Shown: positions 12,385 through 21,844 of the stretch, piece after piece
How positions within the stretch are numbered: position 1 is the stretch's first letter
Layout of the letters: each line of letters starts with the position of its first letter
Assembly: GCA_026545225.1 (NCBI GenBank)
Contig: CM048849.1
Span: 49,774,336 to 49,838,335, forward strand
Source: Cornus controversa
Lineage: Eukaryota > Streptophyta > Magnoliopsida > Cornales > Cornaceae
Direction of reading: 5' to 3'
Length of the DNA: 64,000 bases
The notes under the pieces: generated by a model
Database searches by the model: none
What the model saw: only the letters and a program-made list of their open reading frames with translations
What the model was told of the DNA's origin: nothing
Translations under genes and position numbers: made by a program

Positions 12385-15336
12385 TCTCTCTCACACACCC
12401 ACCCACCCCTTTGGGATTAGCAAAGCATAACCATGCTTAGCCCAGGAAAAGCTCAAATTCAGCTTGAACTTTGAGCATTAATTTAGTTTGTCTTGGTCAT
12501 GGCTTGTTGTCATAGGCCAAGCTTGTCCAAGACCAGCTCTTCGCCTCATGATATCTTTCGTATCGTCTCTCGTCTGGATACATATTAGGGTTTTGTATGT
12601 GGGTTTCTGACTCCATCTCTTCCAGTGTCTCTGGTATGTCAGCTTTCATGGCACTTCCCGTCCCACCACATGGCATCACCACAAAGATCCACATGTCACC
12701 ACATAGTATGCTGGGATTCCTTAGTTCTCTCCATTATTGTCCCTAACTCATAAAACTGTATCGTCCCACCTTGGCTTGATCCACTAGGATCTCCATTTTC
12801 GTGTACTACCTTCGTCACTCTCAAGAACTCATTTCAAGGACCATTGATTAAAAGCACCTTTATGATGGATGCTCAGTACGGTTGGCATGGTTGACCGTGC
12901 AGCGGTTGGGACTTAAGGTGCTATTGTTGAGTCTGAGTTCAGGAGGTCGTGTAGAATTGTGTATGATACCATAAGGGCAAACTTAGGCCGTGATCTTTTA
13001 AATTCATCAGTATATCTTTCTATATCTACTATTTTCTGACCATACAGAATTTTTTATGTGAAGTCTTATAATCTTTCCCCGTTTCCAAAACTTTTCGATG
13101 TGTCTTGGTTTACTATTTTCATCCCAACTAGGCTCACACTAACCCTTGGATTTATAGGACATCATGCAAACATTTCTTTAATGTCTGCGATGCATCTTCT
13201 GTAACATCTGCTAAAATCATACTCTTCATCTTGAATTGAGTCATCTCTGATTTTTTTCCCATGTTACCTTTGATATGCAGTGGAATTTCAAGTTGGACTC
13301 GTAGCGTTTTATATGTTGTTGAATGTCAAGTACTCTGACCTAATGCCTCACGTCACAGAGCTTCCTCAGTTAATTGCCCAGGAGTTAGATGTTAATCCTT
13401 CACAGGTAGATTATTTTGGATTGTAAAGCATGATGTTTTTGTGGTAGGACTCTGCTATGGCGAGACTGGGTAATACCTTTTTTTTTTTGTTTGGTTGTGT
13501 CATTCGATCTGAAACTAGTGCTATTTACTTTTTTTGATTGCATGTTTATTATATTTGTTATTATGTATTTCTTACACCTTAAATGTCATCTTAACCTAGG
13601 GTGACTAACTCGAAATGAATGGTTTCAGGTCCATTTATTGAATTTTACATCTAAAGGAAATGATTCTCTGATAAGATGGGCCATTTTGCCAGCAGGATCT
13701 GCTGACTACTTTTCTAATGCCACTGCAATAGTAAGTTTGGAGTTTCAATTTTGCAAGGAGTTTCTGTACAAAAGATTAGAATCATTTGTTTGAAAAGTAT
13801 GCTTATTTGCAGAGTATTATTGCGCGGTTAGAGGAACATCGTTTAAAGCTCCCTGATCCCTTTGGAAGTTATCAATTGTTTGAAGTGAATACTGAGCCCC
13901 CACCAAAACGGTATGCTGTTATTTACTTCTTTCTGCCCATTTGCCCCAGTTCACTTTACATGTTTTCTCTTTTTCTTCTTCTTTAGTGACTGCTGGGTGT
14001 TTAAGGGTCTTTTTCAAAAGTACAGTGCTGCTAGATTTGGCTCTATTTGTAACGTAAAGTCTTTTGATTGATGCCCTGCTTGATTATGATGTACACTTTC
14101 CCAACCTGCATTTTAAAAAGGCAGCATAGATTGTGGGGGGGACTTCTTATGACAAACTTGGTCTTTTTTCCCTCCAGTGGTGGGATTGGTGCTGAGTGGA
14201 ACATCTAATTTGACAATCTTACATACTACTAGAATTTGGCATGTTCTACAGTATAAACTCCACTTGTTATATATATATATATACACTCTTGTTCAGTTCG
14301 ACTAAACTTTTGTTACTACATTTGGAAAGAACAGTAGGAATTGGAGATTCCTGGATAATGGTTTAGATAGTGCTCTCATTGTTGACCAGAAGAAAAGAAC
14401 TAAGATTGTAATTATCTCATTGTTGCCCAGAAGAAAAGAACTAAGATTGTAATTATACGATGGGTTATTGAGCAAGTGGTGCTTATCAGATTTCAACTAT
14501 TCTTCTTCTTCTTCTTCTTCTCTTTTCCCCCTACAACTTCTTAGGGATTATATGGAGTAATAATGAAATCAAATAAGAAAATAGTTGGCTCCATTGTATA
14601 GAATCCATTACACTGGGAAGTGGCATCTTTTTGTCTGTAACTTGATATTTTTATTTTTATTTTTAATTGGAAGCTATCGAATTACTTCATTATGCCAGCA
14701 ATAGGTGTTCTCTCTTTGCAAGCTAATGCAATCATGCAAGAAATGAATGGAATGGTTGTACAACTACTTATCCACAATATCTATATTTGAAACCTGACCA
14801 ACCATGCATGCATTTAGAAAACAAAGGAGCTATGAGTTTGAATGAAAATAGAATAAGAATAGAGTTCTGGGATTTCACGCATCATTATGCATGCTTCCAA
14901 ACCAGCTGGTATTGACATGGGCCTGAACTTGCACATATATATTTGTTCTACAAGTAGAAAGCTTCAACAGTAAGTCATTCTAGGTCTGTTATATGTTGCA
15001 ATCTTGTTAGCATGATGATTACACCTTTTATTGTGATTGCGAGGTATTTTTCTCATCGTTTCTGGCTACCCTTTGCAAATACTATTTCTTTCGCAAATTG
15101 TTTACAGACATGGTATCATATCTGAAGTTTTTGCTTATATATTCGTCCTTTTGGAATGATACAGGACGTGGTGGCAGCAACATTACGTGTTTGTGGTTGT
15201 AGCAATTATTGTTACACTAATTCTGGGGTTATCAGCTTCCGGGGCATGGTTTATCTGGAGACAGAGGCAGCAATCTGTTGTTTCATACAAGCCTGTCTAC
15301 AGTGCTGCCCCGGAGCAGGAACTCCAGCCCCTATGA
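4867..15336 (+). CDS. Membrane-anchored A1 aspartic protease (12 exons)
   Basis: Splicing by GT-AG borders and frame gives exons 4867-5150, 5269-5389, 6820-7247, 7354-7510, 10676-10758, 11015-11111, 11272-11344, 11632-11838, 13281-13405, 13629-13730, 13813-13910 and 15165-15336: 648 residues, frame kept at every junction. A hydrophobic N-terminal stretch (LLLLFIIAL) looks like a signal peptide. Exon 2 carries the first catalytic site DTGS, exon 4 the second, DSGTT; the cysteine-rich insert and the stretch CLGIFQNG fit plant A1 proteases. A C-terminal extension ends in a membrane helix (VFVVVAIIVTLILG) and a short basic-acidic tail. This resembles the Arabidopsis AT3G50050/AT5G43100 type (from memory). 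Expected role: endopeptidase anchored in the secretory or plasma membrane. Introns 2, 4, 8 and 11 are long and hold transposons. An extra small exon between 11839 and 13280 cannot be excluded. A possible AATAAA lies at 15600. Confidence 0.9.
6739..6767. repeat. (CA)n microsatellite in intron 2
   Basis: A run of about 14 CA units lies roughly 50 bp before the acceptor of exon 3. The reverse strand reads as valine-cysteine repeats, which is not coding. Confidence 0.9.
7612..7727 (+). repeat. 58-bp tandem duplication in intron 4
   Basis: The stretch starting tatatcactcctaaacaaag occurs at 7612 and 7670, both followed by ctatgcaacatatttg and cttgacaact. The two copies are nearly identical, so the duplication is recent. 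Confidence 0.85.
8281..8468 (-). mobile_element. SINE-like / LINE 3'-end insertion, 16-bp TSD
   Basis: A 188-bp insert begins with a T run on the + strand (a poly-A tail on the - strand) and is flanked by a perfect 16-bp direct repeat, agagatccatccatct, at 8265-8280 and 8469-8484. It includes gggagcgcacccaag, a phrase I recall from short retroposons of many eudicots. Flanks and tail show target-primed reverse transcription; the family is uncertain because no RNA polymerase III boxes are obvious. Confidence 0.75.
8971..9140 (-). mobile_element. Possible second retroposon fragment in intron 4
   Basis: A T run followed by gctaagtaaggttaattcat and acaagccttaaggcc looks like the reversed tail of a LINE or SINE, as at 8281. 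No flanking duplication was found and the right border is a guess. Confidence 0.3.
9792..9942. mobile_element. MITE with about 48-bp inverted repeats in intron 4
   Basis: aagtctacaataccccggga at the left end matches the reverse complement of the right end (aagtctacaacaccccaggg), and pairing continues through tattttgccaca and the accccc/ccat stretch. The element is about 150 bp and lies between two CT-rich runs (9766-9787 and 9943-9966), so a target duplication cannot be read. It would fold into a long hairpin if transcribed. Confidence 0.75.
10768..10904 (-). mobile_element. Au-like tRNA-derived SINE in intron 5
   Basis: On the - strand it reads ggttggctcaagtggataaa (box A, complement of 10881-10892), then ggatcaagtcc (box B, complement of 10828-10838), cttgggtgcaaacaattct and an A-rich tail. 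This layout and the phrase gggtgcaaacaatt match the Au SINE family of plants as I know it. A perfect 15-bp duplication, tgaagggtagcttct, lies at 10753-10767 and 10905-10919. That duplicated target contains the splice donor of exon 5. Confidence 0.85.
11462..11588 (+). mobile_element. tRNA-derived SINE in intron 7
   Basis: A box B match ggttcaattcc lies at 11531-11541 and a box A-like ttaactcaagtg at about 11492-11503, spaced as in tRNA-derived SINEs. A GT run and a short A run (acaaaaaag) follow. It ends about 45 bp before the acceptor of exon 8. No clear target duplication was found. It is not a tRNA gene, as no cloverleaf can be drawn. Confidence 0.6.
11839..13280 (+). other. Intron 8, content unidentified
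   Basis: Apart from the poly(C) run I see no gene or bounded element in this 1.4-kb intron. 12440-13230 is less AT-rich than the rest and may be a transposon remnant, for example around ctcatgatatctttcgtatc, but I cannot name it. Confidence 0.4.
12352..12382. repeat. 31-base poly(C) run in intron 8
   Basis: An uninterrupted C run of about 31 bases is followed by CT and CACC repeats. The other strand is poly(G), able to form G-quadruplexes. Its length may be a sequencing or assembly estimate. Confidence 0.9.
14377..14460 (+). repeat. Short tandem duplication in intron 11
   Basis: The 32-base stretch that starts agaagaaaagaactaagatt and runs on to ttat occurs twice, about 41 bp apart. Simple repeats lie nearby: (AT)n at 14267-14283 and (CTT)n at 14499-14521. 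Confidence 0.75.
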
Positions 15337-16250
15337 AGTCTGAACTTATGAAGGTTACTCTGGTGATTTATGCCAAGCAGTATATAGCACAGCATTCTTT
15401 AATCTATAGTTATGATGACTGATTTCTGCTGCCATAGCTTCCAAAACTGATCAGAAGGGACCATACATGAGAAGGAACAATTCAGGGATTTATTTGATGT
15501 TTTATTATTAAACTGGGGCAAAATGTGAAAGAGAACTGCTCCTAGCTATAGCTTCGGAACATCACATACATTAATTTGTATGTGAATATTGTAAAAAAAA
15601 ATAAAAATCATTGAATTAAAAGTTTGATCAATAAGGCAAGTTTACAAATTGTTTGTTGACCTAACATTTTTGACGGGTTGAATTCACAGAAAATAGCTTA
15701 TACTACCATAATGAAATGTGTTATGTATAAAAAGTTGATGTATCTTTTGGGGTATGTATTTTGTTAGAGCCAAGGTTTTGCTGCTCTTTCTGTCATTCAA
15801 CACAACTTTGTAGCTTGTAATAAGAAGTTTCTTTCCTTCTCTCTTTTTTCTTTTATAATTATGTTACTACAGAATAAGATGTGAGGAGCTTTAAACCATA
15901 AATTTGATTCCATGACTTCTTTACTGATGAATATTACACATAGACAACTTTTTATTTTTCACTTATATATCAGTGAGTAGAGCACTCGCATGACTCTGTT
16001 ACGACTCGACCAACTCTCTCAGCCATTTTAATTTTCCTACTTGCCAACCCAGCACGAAAAAGTAGAATAACCCAAACCTTTGTCACCCAAAAGCTGTACG
16101 ATCAACCTGTGTTGACATTTGACAATGGAATTTGTTCCCACAATCCCTATTACTTTTCTTGAGTCAAAGATCACGGTTGGACATTTCTGTCACGGATGGC
16201 CCAATATAATTTGAGGTATTAAATGAAAAATATAAAATTGGCCATTTATT
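15337..16250. other. 3' region of the protease gene and intergenic DNA
   Basis: No further gene. 15337-15610 is the likely 3' untranslated region. 15985-16190 is a dispersed repeat: acctgtgttgacatttgaca, attacttttctt and gagtcaaagatcacg recur in the same order at 38243-38360, and accaactctctc recurs near 37344. In this copy the site is unoccupied, while the 37-kb copy has a 650-bp insertion exactly there. Confidence 0.6.
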
Positions 16251-16880
16251 TAGGGGTACAATTTGGGTTGGGTAATCCCAACCCGATTCCAATTCGATTT
16301 TTTACGAGTTTGGATAACTATTTTTACAATTAGGGTTGAATTTGGATTAAAAAATCTTAACCCGAACTTAATTAGGGTTGGACTTGAATTGATGTGTCAA
16401 CAACCCGCCAACTTGAACCCAAACCCGAATTGTAATATTATTTTTATATATATTTTTTATTTTAAATATATTATATATAATATTCAAATTATGATAACCG
16501 TTTTTTTTTCAACTTCTTTATTTAAATCTTAATTTATTGTACGTTAACACTTTGGATAATTAATTTTCCAAAAATTTGTTCGTAATATTTTAAAATTTTG
16601 CATTAAGTTCTTAATTTTTTGTGTGTTTAAGAGTAATCTAATATGAAACTTATTAAAGATCACTTTAAATTTTCAATATGGAGATTGGTGATATAGGTAA
16701 TCCGAATTAACCCGACTTTCTAACCCGAAATCTCAACCCGAATTTAAAATTTAAGCATGAGTTGGGTTAGGGTTGAGTAGTTAAGGTTGAAAGTAGGGTT
16801 AGGGTTGGATTAGGATTGAACATTACATATGTATGATTGTGCCCGAATTGTACCTCTAACCCGCCCGAGTTGCAGCTCTA
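16251..16880. mobile_element. hAT-type non-autonomous element, copy A
   Basis: The ends are taggggtacaatttgggt and, read on the - strand, tagagctgcaactcgggcgg. Its interior shares phrases with the element at 62996-63676 (acaattagggttg, aaaaatct then aaccc, cccgaatt), so both belong to one family. The flanking 8-mers catttatt and cctttatc are an imperfect duplication, as expected of an older insertion. No transposase. Confidence 0.65.
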
Positions 16881-17059
16881 CCTTTATCATATAATATTTT
16901 AATATCAAATATTAGTTAATAATATTTATATAGAAATTATTTTAATTAAAATTATTATATTTAATTGAAAAAAAATTTACTAATAAATTTTTTAATTTTT
17001 AACGATATTTTTCAAATGCATAAATATTTATTAGAATAGAATATGATTTTTGAATAAGA
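16881..17059. other. AT-rich spacer before the pararetrovirus locus
   Basis: About 180 bp of AT-rich sequence with no gene or recognisable repeat. It forms the left host flank of the viral locus. Confidence 0.5.
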
Positions 17060-19104
17060 TTTCCATTATTTTTTACTGTTGCTCCTGTGTCAGCAAGAAC
17101 ACTTCTAAACATCATATAAGCTCAGCATTGATTTATCATTTCCAGTTAGGAAAAGAAGAAATCATTTTCGCCCCAAAACATGGGATTCGAAAACACACTT
17201 ATCTGCTGGGTATATTTAAGTTCTTAGGTTATGAACCCTATAGCCTAAGTGTTCTTGCTGACACAGGAGCAACAGTTTGCTGTTGCAGATGGAATGCTTT
17301 GCCAGAAGAAAAATGGCAAAGGATGAAACATCCTGTTCCAGTTACTGGAATTAATGATTCCGAAACATTCATTCAGTATAAAGCTAAGAATGTCTCTATT
17401 TGGTTAACAGATAAAAAATTTGTTATACCAAAAATTTTATGTTTCCCAGATATGCATGGTGATTTCCTTTTAGGAAACAATTTCCTAAATTCATATTTAC
17501 CTATGCATATTTATCCTAATTCCATAGCTTTAACTCTAAAACAAGAGTTAATTCACATTCCTCTCTTAGATAAATACACTTATCTATGTGACAATAATTT
17601 CAAACCTAAAAAAAGGAATGAAATTAACCTGATCAAAAATACACATTGGTTGTATAAAATCCTTGAACCTCAGTTTAGTGAAAACCCACTAAAACTATGG
17701 TCCAAAAGCCCAAGGTACTGTACTTTAAGGTTAACAAAACCTGAAGTCATTATAAGGGTCAAACCCATGATCTATTTAAAAAAAGACATAGAAGAATTTG
17801 ATCAACAAATCAAAACTCTTCTAGATACAAAGCTGATTGAAAAAACAAACAGCCCACACTCTAGTCCCGCTTTCATGGTAAGAAACCATAGTGAGATAAT
17901 AAGAAAACAGCCTAGAATGGTGATAAACTATAAACGTTTAAACCAATATTTACAATTCGATGGCTATTTTATTCCAAAGAAAGAAGTCCTTATTAATCAA
18001 ATAAGAGACTCTACTATTTTTAGTAAATTTGATTGTAAATCAGGTTTTTGGCAGATTAAGTTAACCCAACAATCTAAGCCATTAACAGCTTTCAGTTCAC
18101 CCTCTGGTCATTACCAATGGAAAGTAATGCCTTTTGGACTGAATACAGCTCCACAGATTTTTCAAAGATGGATGGATTCCATTTTTCAAAATTTCAAGAC
18201 ATTCTGTGTAGTTTACATTGATGATATCTTAATCTTCTCTAAAACCAGAGAAGAACATCGAGTTCATCTAAAGTTATTTTGTAAAATAATCCAAACAAAT
18301 GGAATTATTTTATCACCAAAGAAAATCAATCTAGAACAAACTAGAATAGATTTTCTAGGATTAGAAATAACCTCTACTGGGATAAAGTTACAACAACATA
18401 TTATCTCAAAAATAAAAGATTTTCCAAATTTAATAGAAGATAAAAAACAACTTCAAAGTTTTTTAGGTCTTCTTAATTATGGAAGAAATTTTATCAAGAA
18501 TCTTTCTAAAAGAGAAATCCCTCTTTTAAAGAAACTTCAAAAGGATCAACCTTTTGAATGGACAGAACAAGATTCTAATCTTATCCAAGAGATTAAAAGT
18601 GATCTCAAGGATATTCCAGATGTTTATTTCCCACAAAACGGAGATAAACTCATTCTTGAGACAGATGCATCAGATCTCTGCTGGGGATGCGTTCTCAAAG
18701 CCATAAGAAAGGAAGTCTGGCCTCATCACGATGAAGATAAAACACATCATTCAATTCGTGCTTTAAAGAAACCATTATCTAAAAAACTTCAAAAAGAAGA
18801 AAAGATATGTGGTTATAATTCAGGAAAGTTCAAATCAAATGAACAAAATTATATCATTTTTGAAAAAGAACTTTTAGCAATTAAATTGGCATTAAAAAGA
18901 TTCCATATTTATCTTGCTCCTGAAAATTTTATTATCAGAACAGATAACCAATCTGTTCGAGATTTTCTTATCACCAGGAAAAACTGTCTTGATGGAAGAC
19001 GGTTAAAATGGTATAATAATATATCTCTTTATTCCTTTGAAGTAGAACACCTTAAAGGAACTAATAATTTTTTGGCTGATTTTCTTAGCAGGAATTATGG
19101 ATAA
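17050..19104 (+). CDS. Caulimovirid protease-RT-RNase H region, copy 1
   Basis: The open frame covers the pol part of the fossil. The protease motif DTGAT is at residues 71-75, the reverse transcriptase motif YIDD at 389-392 followed by ILIFS, and the RNase H start ETDASD near 537-542. In living relatives this region cuts the polyprotein and copies pregenomic RNA into DNA. It overlaps the start of the transactivator frame by a few bases, the usual compact layout. It is part of a broken element and is not a host gene. Confidence 0.9.
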   Translation: MNKISIIFYCCSCVSKNTSKHHISSALIYHFQLGKEEIIFAPKHGIRKHTYLLGIFKFLGYEPYSLSVLADTGATVCCCRWNALPEEKWQRMKHPVPVTGINDSETFIQYKAKNVSIWLTDKKFVIPKILCFPDMHGDFLLGNNFLNSYLPMHIYPNSIALTLKQELIHIPLLDKYTYLCDNNFKPKKRNEINLIKNTHWLYKILEPQFSENPLKLWSKSPRYCTLRLTKPEVIIRVKPMIYLKKDIEEFDQQIKTLLDTKLIEKTNSPHSSPAFMVRNHSEIIRKQPRMVINYKRLNQYLQFDGYFIPKKEVLINQIRDSTIFSKFDCKSGFWQIKLTQQSKPLTAFSSPSGHYQWKVMPFGLNTAPQIFQRWMDSIFQNFKTFCVVYIDDILIFSKTREEHRVHLKLFCKIIQTNGIILSPKKINLEQTRIDFLGLEITSTGIKLQQHIISKIKDFPNLIEDKKQLQSFLGLLNYGRNFIKNLSKREIPLLKKLQKDQPFEWTEQDSNLIQEIKSDLKDIPDVYFPQNGDKLILETDASDLCWGCVLKAIRKEVWPHHDEDKTHHSIRALKKPLSKKLQKEEKICGYNSGKFKSNEQNYIIFEKELLAIKLALKRFHIYLAPENFIIRTDNQSVRDFLITRKNCLDGRRLKWYNNISLYSFEVEHLKGTNNFLADFLSRNYG

Positions 19105-20491
19105 AGGCAAGGGAAAAGCCAGTGACTGGGTGACGGTAGCTAAAAAGGCGCCTTCACTAAAAAGATCTTTGGTGCAACCAACACCACCCCCTACGTCCAT
19201 AAACCAATGGTTCGTAGTTTTCGCAGGATTTCAACCAGGAATCTATGCTACATGGTTTGACTGCTACAAGCAAACCAATAACTTCAAAGGTGCTTGTTTC
19301 AAGACCTATGAAACCTTTGAAGAAGCTAAACAAGCATTCTTCAATGTTGGACTTGCAGCTAAAAAGTTTTTTAACAAAACAGATATCGCTGAGGTGTCTG
19401 ACTTTTTTAATCCAGGGATTCCCCTTGAGGTTTTTGAAAACCTTAATCTGTCATGGAAATACCATGTCACAGATCAAAGAAAAATTTTTCGAAATACTTT
19501 GAGTACTCTTGCAAAACAAATTGCAGAGCTCCATAGTAGTTATCTTTTCTTTAAAGATATCTGCAAAGATTTGGTTCTACAAATCAATTGGGAAGAAGAA
19601 CTTTCCATCGATAGGTGTGAGTGGTATCTTTTACTTTCAAAACACCTTGAAAAGGATTTTACCTCACCTCTTTTTGAAAAAATAAAAAGAATTTGTCTTT
19701 ACGAAAAGGTTCAAAAAACCTTGCCAGAGCATATCTTCATTCAAATAAAATATTTGGTTGAAGATAATCTTTCAGTATTGGTCCAATTTTATGTTGAAAA
19801 TCATGAAAATATCAATTTGAAAGATGGTTTTCCAAAACTCAGTCTTGGCACATTTCTAGCTTGGCCAAGAGAAATGCTTGATTGGGGGATAGTAAACAAA
19901 CTAATCATCCAATCTCATTATCCAGAAATGGATCTGCCAGCAATGATTAAGTCCATGATCTACAAATGTACTAGTCATTTGCATTACAACAAGACATATT
20001 CGATCTGGATCTCCAGTTCAATTGGATGGCGAGAAAAAACTCGTTTTTTCCAGCCTTATCAAATTTGGTTCATGAAAGACATGACCGATGAAGAGTATCT
20101 CGAGAAACCACTTGAAGATTCTCTTAGTTACGCAAGAAATCTTATCCCAAGAAAACTTGCTATCCAGAGCATAATTCTGCTCAAGAATAACGCTCTCACT
20201 ATTTTAAATTCTTCAAGAAGAATGATAATGGTCACTGATGGAAGAAGGATTTTTATCACAGATCTAAGCATCGATTTTCCATCACTCTCTCCATACCATA
20301 CTGAAAAAGCAAAACAGCTTTTAAAAGATATTTCAGAGTTTAAGATGGATCTTCCTCAAGAAATCCTTCACTCAGCCGAGATGGAAGATTACTTAAAAGA
20401 ACTACCACTCGACGACGCACAAGGACCAGAATCCCCACCAATCCTTGACGAATATGAACTTCATAACCTCATTAATCAAATGGAAGGATAA
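19097..20491 (+). CDS. Caulimovirid transactivator/viroplasmin, copy 1
   Basis: 464 residues. Residues about 38-82 (WFVVFAGFQPGIYATW, then the aromatic- and glutamate-rich FKTYETFEEAKQAFF) match the viroplasmin (RNase H1 N-terminal-like) domain of caulimovirus gene VI products. Those proteins form inclusion bodies and allow translation of several frames on one RNA. The rest is not recognisable by eye. It directly follows the pol frame and precedes the promoter. A short frame at 20491-20760 starts at its stop codon and lies over the promoter; I do not count it as a gene. Confidence 0.85.
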   Translation: MDKGKGKASDWVTVAKKAPSLKRSLVQPTPPPTSINQWFVVFAGFQPGIYATWFDCYKQTNNFKGACFKTYETFEEAKQAFFNVGLAAKKFFNKTDIAEVSDFFNPGIPLEVFENLNLSWKYHVTDQRKIFRNTLSTLAKQIAELHSSYLFFKDICKDLVLQINWEEELSIDRCEWYLLLSKHLEKDFTSPLFEKIKRICLYEKVQKTLPEHIFIQIKYLVEDNLSVLVQFYVENHENINLKDGFPKLSLGTFLAWPREMLDWGIVNKLIIQSHYPEMDLPAMIKSMIYKCTSHLHYNKTYSIWISSSIGWREKTRFFQPYQIWFMKDMTDEEYLEKPLEDSLSYARNLIPRKLAIQSIILLKNNALTILNSSRRMIMVTDGRRIFITDLSIDFPSLSPYHTEKAKQLLKDISEFKMDLPQEILHSAEMEDYLKELPLDDAQGPESPPILDEYELHNLINQMEG

Positions 20492-20755
20492 TGAAGTTAT
20501 ATTTCAGATCTCCAGAACGACTGCAAATTAATCCAGCACACGACAAGAGATCTTATCCAATAAGGATCCTAAAACAGTATCCTTATCGCTACCAAGTCAA
20601 AAAGACAACAGTAGCTGCCACAGTAAAAAACGTCGGCAGAAAACGACAAAAAGCAAACAGTGATTTGTCGGTCGAAAAAGTCAAAAGGCTACAGTACTGC
20701 TACAGTAGTTCGCACCGATTACTGTTGCAGCCTCCGGTTTCCAGTCATTTTCGCT

Positions 20756-20762
20756 TATAAAA
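20756..20762 (+). promoter_or_regulatory. Pregenomic RNA promoter TATA box, copy 1
   Basis: tataaaa follows the transactivator gene and lies about 140 bp before the primer site, where caulimovirid pregenomic promoters sit. The same box is at 26082-26088 in the second copy. Confidence 0.7.
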
Positions 20763-20902
20763 GAAGACGAAGACTGAAGCTTGAGGGCATCTTGCACATA
20801 CTCTCTTACTAATCTCTCTTATGTTTGTTTTCAGTCTGTAATACTACTACTCTTCCGTTTGTAAAGCTTCCGTTGTTTCCATTGTTGTTGTGTATCTGTA
20901 AA

Positions 20903-20914
20903 TGGTATCAGAGC
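20903..20914 (+). other. tRNA-Met primer-binding site of the caulimovirid
   Basis: tggtatcagagc is complementary to the 3' end of plant initiator tRNA-Met, the primer for minus-strand DNA in Caulimoviridae, and by convention marks genome position 1. It lies in the leader between the promoter and the small gene at 21184. Confidence 0.85.
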
Positions 20915-21183
20915 TTAGTTACGAAGCCTGAATAGTAAGTTCTCCTTTACTTTTATGTTATAAAAGTGTAACTTTTGTTTGTAATCTTTTCCTATTTAGT
21001 CATTTTATAATCTGTCTTCTTTTATTCTGCTTCAGTTCTGATTTTTATAAAACTCATACGCTTGCATACTGGTTTTATTTTGCTTGTTTGTCCGCTGGTC
21101 TAGGAGACGTTAGGACGCTGTCGAGCCTTGAGTTAAAACCATTAGAGTCTGCGAGAGGTCTTAAGTACCAGTAAAAATCCAGA

Positions 21184-21645
21184 ATGGCTGAAGAAAAAGA
21201 ATTCGATTGTATTTGTAGCTGGCTAGGAAGAGATACTAAAGATTATAATCATAGTGTGCATATAAAGAATAGTGAAGAACACGATCTAAACAAGATCAGT
21301 TCTAGTGTTAACTCACTTATAGATATAGTATCCTCTTGGAATAGGAGATTCCAAAAACATCAAACATCCACAGCCATGATGATTGATGGGTCCTTCGAGA
21401 ATATAAACAATACTCTCGAAAAAATCAATAACAAAATTGATTTTCTACAGAGTATTCTTGATCTTTCTGATATGACAGAAAAAAGTCAAGAAATCACTCG
21501 ACTAATAGAGCTTTTAAAAGAAAAGAAAGAAGAAGTGTATCCAGAATACACCTCATCAAAAAATCTCTATTATGGAACAGAAGAAATCCTCATGTTCCAC
21601 AAAAAGAAACAAAAATCTTTAATAAAGAAGAATACGATAATATAG
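21184..21645 (+). CDS. Caulimovirid small gene, function unknown
   Basis: 153 residues, lysine- and glutamate-rich with heptad-like stretches (INNTLEKINNKIDFLQSI), so probably a coiled coil. It is the first frame after the leader. Caulimovirids often have here a small virion-associated or DNA-binding protein; assigning that role would be inference from position and the coiled coil only. Confidence 0.55.
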   Translation: MAEEKEFDCICSWLGRDTKDYNHSVHIKNSEEHDLNKISSSVNSLIDIVSSWNRRFQKHQTSTAMMIDGSFENINNTLEKINNKIDFLQSILDLSDMTEKSQEITRLIELLKEKKEEVYPEYTSSKNLYYGTEEILMFHKKKQKSLIKKNTII

Positions 21646-21844
21646 TCGAGATTCTTGATTATTGGAGACAAATATATAAAGATCCATCTTTAGAGATGGA
21701 AGAAAGAGAAAAGATCTTAGAAAATATAAGGAAAACCTCCTTAGAAAATTCAGAGATCTTAGATTATTTCAACTATCAGATAAATTTAATATTTTCAGTC
21801 TGTAATATTTTCTAAGATCTTTTCTCTTTCTTCCATCTCTAAAG

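Noticed and set aside
20491-20760. 89-residue frame after the viral transactivator
   Set aside because: It overlies the promoter and TATA box and has no recognisable domain.
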